From Mesorhizobium sp. CA8 (lineage in GTDB: Bacteria; Pseudomonadota; Alphaproteobacteria; Rhizobiales; Rhizobiaceae), in NCBI RefSeq assembly GCF_020164955.1, contig NZ_JAIUHG010000001.1, forward strand, positions 372,001 through 436,000: DNA of 64,000 nt, written 5' to 3'. Each line of letters opens with the position of its first letter. Within the stretch, counting starts at the first letter, position 1. Position numbers and translations under genes: made by a program. This document shows positions 44,183 through 53,740 of this stretch, piece by piece. Below the pieces are notes generated by a model that ran no database searches, was not told the origin of the DNA, and was given only the letters and a program-made list of their open reading frames with translations.

Positions 44183-45844
44183 ATGACGCAGACTTACGAT
44201 CATATTGTGGTGGGCGGCGGAGCAGCGGGCTGCGTGGTCGCGGCGCGGCTGGTGAAGGCAGGACGGCGGGTCCTGCTTCTCGAAGCTGGGCATTCGCATC
44301 ACCACCCGCTGCTCGATATGCCGCCGGGCATCTTCAAGATGATCAATGGCTCGAAGTTCATGCGCTATTACCGCACCGAGCCGCAGCAGCATCTGGATGG
44401 ACGCCAACACGAAATCTCGCAAGGCAACGTGCTGGGCGGCGGCACCTCGGTCAACGCCCAGGTCTATATGCGCGGCCGTGCCTCGGACTATGACGAATGG
44501 GATGAGTTGCTGCGCGGCAACAATGCCGGCATCCGCTGGAACTGGCAGGCGGTGCTGCCCTACTTCACGGGCATGGAAGGCAACGACCGCCTCGGCGGCG
44601 ACTTGCATGGCAGCGAAGGACCCTTGCTTGTCTCCGACCCCGGTCACATTGACGACGTTTCGCGTTGGTTTGTACAGGCGGTCCAACGGCTTGGACTGCC
44701 CTACAATCATGACTTCAACGGGCCGTCGCAACGCGGAGTGGGCTTCTATCAGTTCATGAACCGGCGCGGGAAGCGCAGCAGCGCTGCCTATGCGTTTATC
44801 GAGCCATTGGCTAAGGATCCCAGGCTGACGCTGAGGCTGAATTCTGCCGCGAGGCAGCTGCTGATCCAGAACGAGCGCGCCAAGGGTGTAATCTACACTG
44901 ACCAATCGGGAACCGAGCACGAGGCCTATGCGGACGGCGACGTGATCGTCTCGTCGGGCGCGCTGGTGTCGCCGAAACTCCTTATGCTGTCAGGTATTGG
45001 CCCGGCCGAGGAACTTTCCAGACATGACATTGCCTGCGTCGTCGACCTCCCGGGCGTAGGCCAGAATCTGATCGACCATCCGGAAGTGCCGATCATTGCC
45101 ACGGCAAACGGGCCTTACGGCTACTTTAAGCAAGGCCAGGGTTGGCGGATGATCAAGAACGGCTTGCATTTCAAGCTGTTCGGCGCCGGTACGATCCTGT
45201 CCGCCGGGGTCGAGGCTGGGGCTTTTGTCAATCCGACCGATCCTAATGACGAGCCGACGATCCAGGCGTTTTGCGTGCCACATGTGTACCTGGACCGCGA
45301 TATCCTGACCCTGGTCGAGAATACCTACGGCCTCACTGTGACGACCGTGGTCGTCAAGCCGAAGTCCCGTGGCTTCGTGAAGCTACGTTCGGCAGATCCG
45401 AACGACATGCCCGTCGTCTCTCCGCACCTGCTCAAACATCAAGACGACATGAAGCAGATGATTGCCGGCCAGCGCTATTTCCTGAAGGCATTCCACGCGA
45501 AGCCGCTGGCGGACCGCATCAAGGCTGTAGCCGTCCCCCGGGAAGACGACCTCAGCGACGCGGCGCTCGAAAGGCACTGCAAGCGCTTCGTCAAAACGAA
45601 TTACCATCCGGCCGGCACCTGCCGCATGGGTCCGGACAGCGATCGAATGGCCGTTCTGGACGCGGCCATGCGGGTGCGCGGGATAGAGAACCTGCGCGTT
45701 GCCGACATGTCGGTGTGCCCTAACATCAACGCCGGCAACACCGCTGCACCCGCCATGATGCTGGGCGACCGCTGCGCCGACTTCATTTTGGAAGCGGGCG
45801 CAGTGACTCAATCGAGGGCGGAGTCTGCAAGTGAGCTGACCTAG
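44183..45844 (+). CDS. GMC-family FAD oxidoreductase
   Basis: Flavoprotein of 553 residues of the choline dehydrogenase / glucose oxidase class. The dinucleotide motif is IVVGGGAAGCVVAARLVKAG, GMC signature 1 is GNVLGGGTSVNAQVYMRGR, signature 2 is GALVSPKLLMLSGIGPA, and the catalytic His is in NYHPAGTCRMGP. It lies 24 bases after the regulator and before a sugar ABC transporter. I infer it oxidises an alcohol or sugar imported by that transporter. Confidence 0.92.
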   Translation: MTQTYDHIVVGGGAAGCVVAARLVKAGRRVLLLEAGHSHHHPLLDMPPGIFKMINGSKFMRYYRTEPQQHLDGRQHEISQGNVLGGGTSVNAQVYMRGRASDYDEWDELLRGNNAGIRWNWQAVLPYFTGMEGNDRLGGDLHGSEGPLLVSDPGHIDDVSRWFVQAVQRLGLPYNHDFNGPSQRGVGFYQFMNRRGKRSSAAYAFIEPLAKDPRLTLRLNSAARQLLIQNERAKGVIYTDQSGTEHEAYADGDVIVSSGALVSPKLLMLSGIGPAEELSRHDIACVVDLPGVGQNLIDHPEVPIIATANGPYGYFKQGQGWRMIKNGLHFKLFGAGTILSAGVEAGAFVNPTDPNDEPTIQAFCVPHVYLDRDILTLVENTYGLTVTTVVVKPKSRGFVKLRSADPNDMPVVSPHLLKHQDDMKQMIAGQRYFLKAFHAKPLADRIKAVAVPREDDLSDAALERHCKRFVKTNYHPAGTCRMGPDSDRMAVLDAAMRVRGIENLRVADMSVCPNINAGNTAAPAMMLGDRCADFILEAGAVTQSRAESASELT

Positions 45845-45902
45845 CCCGCTATACGCGAGGAATATTCAACGTCGTCAAAACGCGACAACCAAGGAGGAAA
45901 GC

Positions 45903-46883
45903 ATGATCATTACCCGTCGGAAATTGTTGGTAGGCTCCGCCGTCGGCGTGGCCGCTCTTACCCTCGCCTCACGCGCCTTCGCCGCCCTCCCGCCGCTTGC
46001 CAAGAAAGACAAGTACAAGGTCGGCTTTGCCCAAACCGAGAGCAATAATCCATGGCGGCTGGCTGAAACGAAAAGCATGCAGGACGAGGCGGCAAAGCTC
46101 GGCCATCAGCTCGTCTATACTGATGCCGCCGGATCCTCGGCCAAGCAGGCCTCCGACGTAAACTCCATGATCGCACAGGGCGTCGACGCGATTTTCCTGC
46201 CTCCCCGCGAGGACAAGCCGTTGGTGCCGGTCATCCTGGCCGCGCGTGATGCCGGCATCCCGGTCTTTCTCATTGACCGCGACGTGGATCACACCATGGC
46301 CAAGCCTGGGCAGGATTACGTCACCTTCATTGGTTCCGACTTCATCAACGAGGGTAATCGCATCGCCGAATGGGTGGTGAAGAACGCCAATGGAAAATCG
46401 AAGATCATCGAGCTGGAAGGCACCACCGGTTCCTCGCCAGCCAACGACCGCAAGAAGGGATTTGACGACATCATCGCCAAGCATTCGGAATTCAAGATCG
46501 TCGCTTCACAGTCGGGCGACTTCGCTCGCGACAAGGGCCGCCAGGTGGCGGAGACGTTACTGCAGGCGCATCCCGAAGCCGATATCATCTATGCCCATAA
46601 TGACGAGATGGCGCTCGGCGCGATCGCAGCTCTCGAGGCCGCCGGCAAGACGCCCGGAAAAGATGTGCTGATCGTCTCGATCGACGGCGAAAAGGACGGC
46701 GTGCAAGCAATCGTCGACGGCAAGATCGGCGCCATCTGCGGCTGCAGCCCGCTTTTCGGTCCGAAGGCTTTCGCGACGATGGCTGACTATGCCGCGGGCA
46801 AGAAAATCCCGCCCTTCATCAAGAACGACGACGACTTCTACGACGGCACGAACGCAAAGGATAAGATCAGTACGGCGTTCTGA
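45903..46883 (+). CDS. Sugar ABC transporter substrate-binding protein, Tat-type signal
   Basis: Periplasmic binding protein of the ribose/galactose class, 326 residues. The N-terminus MIITRRKLLVGSAVGVAAL carries twin Arg and suggests Tat export. The core has KYKVGFAQTESNNPWRLAET, VFLIDRDVDHT and ADIIYAHNDEMALGAIAALE. AAGGAGG precedes the ATG. A rho-independent terminator follows its stop, likely giving it higher expression than the ATPase and permeases. Confidence 0.92.
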   Translation: MIITRRKLLVGSAVGVAALTLASRAFAALPPLAKKDKYKVGFAQTESNNPWRLAETKSMQDEAAKLGHQLVYTDAAGSSAKQASDVNSMIAQGVDAIFLPPREDKPLVPVILAARDAGIPVFLIDRDVDHTMAKPGQDYVTFIGSDFINEGNRIAEWVVKNANGKSKIIELEGTTGSSPANDRKKGFDDIIAKHSEFKIVASQSGDFARDKGRQVAETLLQAHPEADIIYAHNDEMALGAIAALEAAGKTPGKDVLIVSIDGEKDGVQAIVDGKIGAICGCSPLFGPKAFATMADYAAGKKIPPFIKNDDDFYDGTNAKDKISTAF

Positions 46884-46900
46884 TTTATCTGGTTAAAGGC

Positions 46901-46929
46901 GCCTCCCCGCCTCGGCGGGGAGGCTTTTT
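46901..46929 (+). terminator. Rho-independent terminator/attenuator
   Basis: A perfect 10-base-pair GC-rich stem (46901-46910 with 46915-46924), a four-base loop and five T (46925-46929), 17 bases after the binding-protein stop and just before the ATPase gene. Probably partial termination within the operon. Confidence 0.85.
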
Positions 46930-46942
46930 CGGAGCTTTGCCG

Positions 46943-48496
46943 ATGACGCGGCCGCCCGACGGACTTTTCCCCCTGCTTCTCGAGATGCGCGACATCCAAA
47001 AGCGTTTCGCCGGCATACCGGCGCTGGCGGACGCGTCGCTTTCCGTGCGCTCAGGCGAGGTCCATGCCCTGATAGGCCAGAACGGCGCGGGCAAATCGAC
47101 GCTGATCAAGGTCTTGACCGGATATCACCGCAAGGATGCCGGGCAAGTGCTGTTCGAAGGCGAGCCCTTCGAGGTCCACTCGCCCCATCAGGCACAAGTC
47201 AACGGCATCAGCACGATTTATCAGGAGATCAATCTGGTCCCGCTACGGTCAGTGACGGAGAACATTTGCCTGGGCCGGGAACAGCGCCGTTACGGCCTGC
47301 TCGACTGGAATGCCATGCACGCGGAAGCCGAGCGCCTGCTGAGCCGCTTCGCAATTGGCATCGATGTTCGCCGTCCGCTTGGCGAGTTCAACACTGCAAC
47401 ACAGCAGATGGTGGCGATCGCCCGGGCTATAGGGTTCTCCGCTCGCCTTGTCATTATGGACGAGCCGACCTCGTCCCTCGACGAACGCGAGGTGGGAGTG
47501 CTGTTCAGCGTCATTCATCAGTTGAAGGCTGAAGGGGTGTCCGTCATTTTTGTAAGCCACAAGCTCGACGAGTTGTATGAGGTCTGCGACCAGGTCACGA
47601 TCATGCGCGACGGCCGCACCGTGCGCAGCGCCGCAATGAAAGAAATCGGCAAACTGGAACTTGTCGCAGCTATGCTCGGCCGCGATGTCGCGGCTGTCGA
47701 GGGTCACGCCACAGCCTTCGGCGAGCGCGACCGCTCTAGAATCGGGGATGTGATGTTTTCGGCCCGCGGGCTTGGGGCCGGGCAGGCTGTCCGCAATGTG
47801 AGCTTCGATCTCCGGCGCGGCGAGATCGCGGGCTTTGCCGGCCTCCTCGGCGCGGGTCGCACCGAAACCGCACGGCTCGTGTTCGGCGCCGATCGCCCAA
47901 GCGCCGGCCAGATGACGATGGAAGGTGCCGCGTACCACCCCGACCGTCCCGCCGACGCGATCGCCGCCGGCATGGGCTTCTGCACCGAGGACCGCAAGGG
48001 CGAAGGTATCGTGCCGGAGATGACGGTGGCAGAAAACCTCACCCTTGCGTTGCTTCCGAAAATCAGCCGCAACGGCGTGCTGGACGACTCGCGCCAGCGC
48101 GAAATCGTCGAGCGGTTCATCCGCGAGCTCGGCATAAAATGTTCCGGGCCCAATCAGAAGGTGCGAGAGCTCTCGGGTGGGAACCAGCAGAAAGTGCTGC
48201 TTGCCCGCTGGCTGGCGATGAATCCGAAGCTACTCATACTCGACGAGCCGACAAGGGGAATAGATGTGGGTGCCAAGGGCGAGATCCAGCGTCTGATCCG
48301 GAGACTTGCAGATCAGGGCCTCGGTGTGCTCATGATCTCGTCAGAGCTGGAGGAAGTGATCGAAGGTGCGGATCGCATATTCGTTCTGCGCGATGGTGTC
48401 AGCGTGACCGAGTTGGAAGCTGAAGCCGCTAACGAAGAAAAAGTGCTGACCGCGATGGCGCACGGGACGAGCGCTTCCTCGGAGGTCACGACGTGA
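46943..48496 (+). CDS. Sugar ABC transporter ATP-binding protein (two ATPase domains)
   Basis: RbsA-type tandem ATPase of 517 residues. The first domain has GQNGAGKSTLIKVLTG and VIMDEPTSSLDE. The second has a variant loop FAGLLGAGRTETARLVFG, then ELSGGNQQKVLLARWLAMN and LLILDEPTRGIDVG. ATG 46943 has GGAG eight bases upstream. It overlaps the first permease start by four bases. Confidence 0.93.
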   Translation: MTRPPDGLFPLLLEMRDIQKRFAGIPALADASLSVRSGEVHALIGQNGAGKSTLIKVLTGYHRKDAGQVLFEGEPFEVHSPHQAQVNGISTIYQEINLVPLRSVTENICLGREQRRYGLLDWNAMHAEAERLLSRFAIGIDVRRPLGEFNTATQQMVAIARAIGFSARLVIMDEPTSSLDEREVGVLFSVIHQLKAEGVSVIFVSHKLDELYEVCDQVTIMRDGRTVRSAAMKEIGKLELVAAMLGRDVAAVEGHATAFGERDRSRIGDVMFSARGLGAGQAVRNVSFDLRRGEIAGFAGLLGAGRTETARLVFGADRPSAGQMTMEGAAYHPDRPADAIAAGMGFCTEDRKGEGIVPEMTVAENLTLALLPKISRNGVLDDSRQREIVERFIRELGIKCSGPNQKVRELSGGNQQKVLLARWLAMNPKLLILDEPTRGIDVGAKGEIQRLIRRLADQGLGVLMISSELEEVIEGADRIFVLRDGVSVTELEAEAANEEKVLTAMAHGTSASSEVTT

Positions 48497-49497
48497 CCGA
48501 GCTGCCGAGGTCATATGCGGATCGGGATGCAGTCGCGCGCACCTTCGATCTCTTCGGCTTTCTGTCACGCTACGGGACCGTGATCGCACTTGTCTTGCTG
48601 GTTGCGTTCAACCTCGCCTTCACACGCAATTTCGCGACAATGCAGACGCTGAACGTCAACCTCACTCAGGTCTGCACCATCGTCATCGTAGCCGTCGGAA
48701 TGACGCTCGTCATAGCCACGGGCGGCATCGATCTCTCCGTCGGATCGCTAATGGCTATTTCGGGTGCGCTGGCGCCGATGATCTTCATGGGGAAGATCCT
48801 TCCGATCGGAAGCATCTACCTGGGCGTGGCGGCCGCGATGATCGTCTCAGTACTGGTGGCCGGGCTGTTGGGACTCTTCAATGGCTGGTTGGTCGCCCGC
48901 TTCCGAGTCCAGCCCATTGTTGCGACACTGGTTCTGTTCATCGCGGGCCGCGGCATCGCTCAGGTAATGACGAACGGGAACCTGCAGACCTTCCGCGTAC
49001 CGGAATTTCAATGGATTGGCCTTGCCCGACCCTTGGACATCCCGGCCCAAGTCATCATCATGGCTGTCATTGTCGCGGCAGCTGCATGGGCATTGAAAAA
49101 AACGCTGTTCGGGCGATGCATATTGGCGGTCGGCGGCAATGAAAAGGCTTCCGAACTCGCTGGTATTGCAGTCTCCAAGATCAAGCTTGCTGTCTATGGC
49201 ATCAGCGGCCTTTGCGCCGGGCTGGCCGGGCTTATCGTTATTGCAATCAACTCCTCCAGCGACGCAAACCTGGTTGGCCTTGGTATGGAGCTCGATGCCA
49301 TCGCGGCGGTTGCAGTGGGCGGAACTCTGCTCAGCGGCGGCAAGGCCACCATCATCGGTAGCCTGCTGGGCGCGCTTACCATTCAATTGGTGCGCTACAC
49401 CCTTCTTGCAAACGGGGTGCCTGACGCCGCTGCCCTTGTGGTCAAGGCGGGGATCATCGCGCTCGCTGTGTGGCTGCAGCAGCAGCATCGCGGGTAG
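48493..49497 (+). CDS. Sugar ABC transporter permease 1
   Basis: RbsC-type permease of 334 residues with about nine membrane segments. The family segment is VGMTLVIATGGIDLSVGSLM, and the later coupling loop region is VGGNEKASELAGIAVSKIKL. It overlaps the ATPase stop (ATGA-type). Together with the next permease it forms a heterodimer typical of some sugar or sugar-alcohol transporters. Confidence 0.92.
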   Translation: MTELPRSYADRDAVARTFDLFGFLSRYGTVIALVLLVAFNLAFTRNFATMQTLNVNLTQVCTIVIVAVGMTLVIATGGIDLSVGSLMAISGALAPMIFMGKILPIGSIYLGVAAAMIVSVLVAGLLGLFNGWLVARFRVQPIVATLVLFIAGRGIAQVMTNGNLQTFRVPEFQWIGLARPLDIPAQVIIMAVIVAAAAWALKKTLFGRCILAVGGNEKASELAGIAVSKIKLAVYGISGLCAGLAGLIVIAINSSSDANLVGLGMELDAIAAVAVGGTLLSGGKATIIGSLLGALTIQLVRYTLLANGVPDAAALVVKAGIIALAVWLQQQHRG

Positions 49498-49501
49498 CCC
49501 T

Positions 49502-50470
49502 ATGAATCGTGCCCGCCTCGTCCGCATTATTGGCACCTACGGCGTATTGATCGCCCTGGCTGCGCTCATTCTATTCGGTTTCCTGCGTTATGATCGGTTC
49601 CTTAGCTTCTACAACGTGATGACTCTCCTGCGTTACAATTCCATGTTCGCGCTGGTGGCGCTTGGTATGTGCTTCGTCATCATGACAGGGGGAATCGATC
49701 TTTCCGTGGGCTCCGTCGCTGCCTTGGGCAGCGTGGCTTCGGCGTTGGCAAGTCCTTATGGAATCGTTCCTGGTCTCGCGGCCGGTATAGGCGCTGGGCT
49801 GGCCGCCGGGCTCATCAATGCGACCCTTGTCACACGCGCCAATCTGATGCCGTTCATAGCCACTCTCGCCACGATGCAGGCCGCCAGTGGCTCGGCCCTC
49901 CTGCTTGCGGGTAACCAAACCGTTTCGGTCTCCTATGAATCGGGCTTCACTGCCATCGGCCAAGGCAATTTCTGGACGTTTCCGATCCCGGCGGCTATCG
50001 CCGTCGTGGCATATCTCATCGGTTCCCTTGTCCTGAATTACACCGGCACCGGACGGGCGGTGCTGGCAATTGGCGGCGGCGAGGATGCTTCGCGTCTCAT
50101 GGGCCTGCGGACCGATCGCGTGAAGTTTTTGGTCTATGTCGCGAGCGGGGGATTGGCAGGACTCGCCGGCGTTATCCTCGCATCGCAGTTTGGGGCGGGA
50201 CAGCCCATTGAAGGAGTGGGTTGGGAATTGTTCGCCATCGCAGCCGTTGTGGTCGGCGGGACGCTACTCACTGGCGGCTCCGGTTCGGTTGTGACCACGC
50301 TCGCCGGCGTGCTCCTGCTCGGCATCCTGTTCAATGTTCTGAATTTCGAGAACGGGATGGGATGGATCTCGCTTTCGGCCTACTGGCAATCAGTGATCCG
50401 GGGACTGTTCCTCCTGGTGGTAGTCCTCCTTCAGGCCCGACTGACACGTCGGCGTCTCAACGCGCTCTGA
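49502..50470 (+). CDS. Sugar ABC transporter permease 2
   Basis: Second RbsC-type permease, 322 residues, with about nine membrane segments and the family segment GMCFVIMTGGIDLSVGSVAA. It starts four bases after the first permease stop; the open frame extending upstream lies within that gene. It ends the operon. About 150 bases separate it from the catalase promoter. Confidence 0.92.
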   Translation: MNRARLVRIIGTYGVLIALAALILFGFLRYDRFLSFYNVMTLLRYNSMFALVALGMCFVIMTGGIDLSVGSVAALGSVASALASPYGIVPGLAAGIGAGLAAGLINATLVTRANLMPFIATLATMQAASGSALLLAGNQTVSVSYESGFTAIGQGNFWTFPIPAAIAVVAYLIGSLVLNYTGTGRAVLAIGGGEDASRLMGLRTDRVKFLVYVASGGLAGLAGVILASQFGAGQPIEGVGWELFAIAAVVVGGTLLTGGSGSVVTTLAGVLLLGILFNVLNFENGMGWISLSAYWQSVIRGLFLLVVVLLQARLTRRRLNAL

Positions 50471-50617
50471 ACGTCTCGGTCCCTCCCGCTCAAGTATTGC
50501 ATAGGTTAGCTTGCAGCAATTTTTCTTGGCAAAGACGGATCCGGGTGAGCACGCGACGTCGACGCGGCTCGGCGGATTCAGAAAACGCACGTTTTAAGTC
50601 ATTCTGTCTTATACGCA

Positions 50618-50642
50618 GGAACATTCCAGGTGTTGGGAGGTT
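50618..50642 (+). promoter_or_regulatory. EcfG-type stress promoter before manganese catalase
   Basis: GGAAC at 50618-50622, 16 bases, GGTT at 50639-50642, 29 bases upstream of the ATG at 50672. Confidence 0.72.
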
Positions 50643-50671
50643 ACGGAACGCCAACCCTTGGAGGAAGCCTC

Positions 50672-51634
50672 ATGTTCATGCACAATAAACGACTGCAATA
50701 CACCGTTCGTGTTTCCGAGCCGAATCCGAGGCTGGCGTGCATGATCATGGAGCAGTTCGGCGGCGCCGATGGCGAGCTTGCCGCCGCAATGCGCTATTTC
50801 ACCCAAGGGCTGGGCGAAGACGATGTCGGCCGCAAGGACATGTTGCTCGACATAGCGACCGAGGAGCTCAGCCATCTCGAGGTCGTCGGCTCGATCGTCA
50901 CGATGCTCAACAAAGGCCTGAAGGCGCAGCTGGCCGAGGGGCAGATGAAAGAAGCCGAACTGTACTTGATGGTCGGCGCAAGCGGCACGACGACCAAAGA
51001 GTCCATCTTGTTTGGCGGCGCACCTGCGTTGTGCGACTCGGCCGGAGTCCCGTGGACTGCCGCCTATGTCGATTCCCGCGGCGAGCCTACCGTCGATCTG
51101 CGGTCTAACATTGCCGCCGAGGCGCGTGCCAAGATCGTCTATGAGCGACTGATCAACATCACCGAAGATCCCGGCGTCAAGGACGCCCTCGGATTCCTCA
51201 TGACGCGCGAAATCGCGCATCAAAAATCCTTCGAGAAAGCGCTCTACGCGATCGAGAACAACTTCCCGACGGGCAAGCTCCCCGGCATTGAGAAATATGC
51301 GAGCATGTACGTCAACACGTCGCAGGGTGAAGGGGACACGAATGGGCCATGGAATTCGGGAGACGAATGGGACCGCGTGGACGATCTTGAGCAAGTCATG
51401 CCGGCGGACGATGGCGATGGGACAGCAACCGTCAAGCTGGCGGCCAAAGACATGAAAGTGGTTGCAAAAATGGGAGAGCGGACGCTCTCGGATCCCTCCT
51501 CCGATCCGACCACAGGCGCGGATATAGGCGCCGGGCCGGGGGCCGGGCGAACCAAGAATGGCGACATGGGCGGCGCGGCCAATATCAACGAGGCGCCTGT
51601 GCGGGCCGAGGCCGCCGCTCGCAAGAAAAAGTAG
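50672..51634 (+). CDS. Manganese catalase
   Basis: Di-manganese, non-haem catalase of 320 residues that breaks down hydrogen peroxide in the cytoplasm. Metal ligands lie in the helices with ADGELAAAMRYFTQGLG, ATEELSHLEVVGSIV, AEARAKIVYERLINITEDPG and MTREIAHQKSFEKAL (Glu/His pairs). The C-terminal tail is disordered and Gly-rich. ATG 50672 has GGAGGA seven bases upstream. Its stress promoter fits a stationary-phase or desiccation role. Confidence 0.93.
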   Translation: MFMHNKRLQYTVRVSEPNPRLACMIMEQFGGADGELAAAMRYFTQGLGEDDVGRKDMLLDIATEELSHLEVVGSIVTMLNKGLKAQLAEGQMKEAELYLMVGASGTTTKESILFGGAPALCDSAGVPWTAAYVDSRGEPTVDLRSNIAAEARAKIVYERLINITEDPGVKDALGFLMTREIAHQKSFEKALYAIENNFPTGKLPGIEKYASMYVNTSQGEGDTNGPWNSGDEWDRVDDLEQVMPADDGDGTATVKLAAKDMKVVAKMGERTLSDPSSDPTTGADIGAGPGAGRTKNGDMGGAANINEAPVRAEAAARKKK

Positions 51635-52238
51635 GCAGCGAGTGAGCCTACCAGCTGACCAAGTTCAAGTTCATCTGCCTATCAGGACTGCCGTAGAGTG
51701 GCACCAGGCTTCAAGAGCAGAGACGCGCAGTCGGCTCCCGCACCTCTCGTTACCTCGAACCGCAGAGTGCAGCCGGTCTATTTTCGAAAGTCCCTCGACG
51801 ATCTCAAAGGACAAATCACCAAAGAGATAAACCCGCTCCCCAGCGGGTTCGTCGTGGACGTGCATGTCGAATCGGGGCGCTGTCCTCCGGTAAAGGCAGG
51901 GCGGACCTCTTTAATGCTTTGCCAGCTAAGGCCGCAAGTACGCAAATAATTGAGGGAGCGGTCCTTGGGAATCGAGGCACGTCAGTTCCTCGACTGTGCC
52001 CCCCCGTGCTGAGGTGCACATAGCTGCTGCAGCGGCGTTTCGTGCCACCCGGCCAGCAGTCTTGGGATTCTGTCGACAAGGCCGGGCGCCTCTCGGCGGG
52101 CAAGCATGTTGCGTGGGATCTTGTGAGATCCATTCGGAAGCGTACACAAAGGCAAGCCATAACGTAGCCAGCGTACGCTGAACCAGCACCCCAACTTGCG
52201 AACTACAAGGTGTTCCAGCCCGTCGGGCCGGGGCGCTA
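51635..52238. other. Gene-free stretch
   Basis: No supported gene. A minus-strand GGAAC near 52212 has only a 15-base spacer to AGTT and no gene in front of it, so it is not called. Confidence 0.4.
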
Positions 52239-53123
52239 TCACTCGGTTGAGGTAGGCCCGGCCGCAGGTCGCCTCCGGACGGCAGACCCGGCCCGACTCG
52301 TTCCGTTGGCGTATACAAGGTCAGCGAGGCGAGAAAGGAAATTGACCAATCCCGTCTCAGGATCTGGATCGTCGCCCATCACCGCCGTAATGCCCCAACG
52401 CGCCAGCACAGCTTCCTCGACAGGATCACGATGTGCCATGAAGATAAACGAGGGGGGCCGATCCGCCTCGTAGCCCGACCGGCTCCAAGTCTGCCAGAGC
52501 CGATGCAGAAGCAGCCGGATGTTCAGGTCGGAAAGGCTGTAGCCAATAAACAGAACCGTACTGCCCAATGCGTCCGAACGGAACCTCACGTCGAGCGGCG
52601 AGTCGAATGACAGTCGATCAAGATAATCGGTTTCCGTGAGGACTAAGGAGGAATCGTCATCGAAGTCGCCATGGAACTTCACGATGTAGGGGACGTCCCT
52701 GCGAGCCTTGGAGACATCCCTCGCATTGGCCACCTTCACATATTCGACGCCATGTATTTCAAAGGCAACTTCAAGGTTTCGATCATAGTTCGTCGTATAG
52801 ATCACCGGGAAGTTCAGCGCGACGATGAGACGGTGCAATTCGGACTGTTCGATCTTATCGCGGCTGACGGTCCAGTGCCGGTCCATCCAACTGCGCAGTG
52901 GTCCGATGCTGCCATGCTCGATACGGTAATACTCGGCCAGAGTCTGGAAGCGGCCGCGCTGCCTGCTAAGGTCCATTTCCAAGCCGAGTTCATCCGCCAT
53001 TCGCTCGATCAGCTTCTCCCAGGAGGGCAGGCCGACGCTCATCGAGACGCCTGCCCCAACAAACAGCACCGCGTCGCGCTCTCGAATGGATTTCGCGAGC
53101 GGGATAAGAGGATCGCTGGTCAT
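52239..53123 (-). CDS. Stand-alone SIR2-family protein
   Basis: SIR2-like NAD-binding protein of 294 residues. Core motifs are VLFVGAGVSMSVGLPSWEKL, VIYTTNYDRNLEVAFE, PYIVKFHGDFDDDSSLVLTE (the catalytic-type His) and VLFIGYSLSDLNIRLLLHRL. Such bacterial SIR2 domains are NADases in several anti-phage systems, but they can also be household enzymes. No zinc-binding Cys of sirtuin deacetylases is seen. No partner gene is adjacent, so a defence role is only a possibility. Confidence 0.85.
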   Translation of the reverse strand: MTSDPLIPLAKSIRERDAVLFVGAGVSMSVGLPSWEKLIERMADELGLEMDLSRQRGRFQTLAEYYRIEHGSIGPLRSWMDRHWTVSRDKIEQSELHRLIVALNFPVIYTTNYDRNLEVAFEIHGVEYVKVANARDVSKARRDVPYIVKFHGDFDDDSSLVLTETDYLDRLSFDSPLDVRFRSDALGSTVLFIGYSLSDLNIRLLLHRLWQTWSRSGYEADRPPSFIFMAHRDPVEEAVLARWGITAVMGDDPDPETGLVNFLSRLADLVYANGTSRAGSAVRRRPAAGPTSTE

Positions 53124-53638
53124 TGCCGACCCAAGAGAGGATGATTGCCCGCCACTGGATCGGCAGTCGTCTCAACGGCAGCATCGACACCTTGCACGCT
53201 AACGCGCCAATCACGTCCTGCACAGCTGTTGCTCTTCCCGGATCGACGCAATTTTACCTACCAAGCGGCTTATGCGAGAGCTCCCTCAACTCCCGCTCGT
53301 CTGACATGCCAGTCATGCAATTGGCGACCAGTCGCGATGAGCGCGCCTCTCTCTGGGCTTCGCTTTCGTTGGCCGTCCCACCAGATTCGAGCACGTGGGT
53401 CAAAAAAACCTCGCCTCATGAGGCGTGAACGGGCCCTTCGAAACTCTTGTGATTGGCATCGCCTTCTCCATAACACCGCACCAACGCCCGACCTGAGGTC
53501 TCGCATTGATGGCATGACAGATGAACAGCCGACCTCCATCTCCTGGACATCGGCCGGGCCTCCGCCGCAGAAGCCGGCCCATGCATACCGGGGCGCGCGA
53601 AGCTTCTTGTGAGCCGGGGTAAATTCCATCAGGCTTGG
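53124..53638. other. Gene-free stretch upstream of the SIR2 gene
   Basis: Short frames on both strands without ribosome sites or domains. It contains the SIR2 gene upstream region; no stress promoter was found there. Confidence 0.4.
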
Positions 53639-53740
53639 TCATTTGGGTTCTCGCAGCTTCCGAGCTTCCTTGACGAGCACGGCAAGATTGCCTCCGTGGT
53701 TTTGGATCAGTTCCCGTGCCTGTTTCCTCTGTGATCCCAT
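53639..53740 (-). CDS. Possible 33-residue peptide
   Basis: ATG at 53740, stop at 53639, encoding MGSQRKQARELIQNHGGNLA and a Lys/Arg-rich end. It looks like a single amphipathic helix. The ribosome site is weak. It is called only because a stress-type promoter (54013-54037) points this way with no other gene in front of it. Confidence 0.3.
   Translation of the reverse strand: MGSQRKQARELIQNHGGNLAVLVKEARKLREPK

Noticed and set aside
52193..52216. A minus-strand GGAAC and AGTT pair
   Set aside because: The spacer is 15 bases and there is no gene in front of it.
52239..53123. Assigning the SIR2 gene to Thoeris, DSR or a SIR2-Argonaute system
   Set aside because: No TIR, HerA, Argonaute or other partner gene is next to it.
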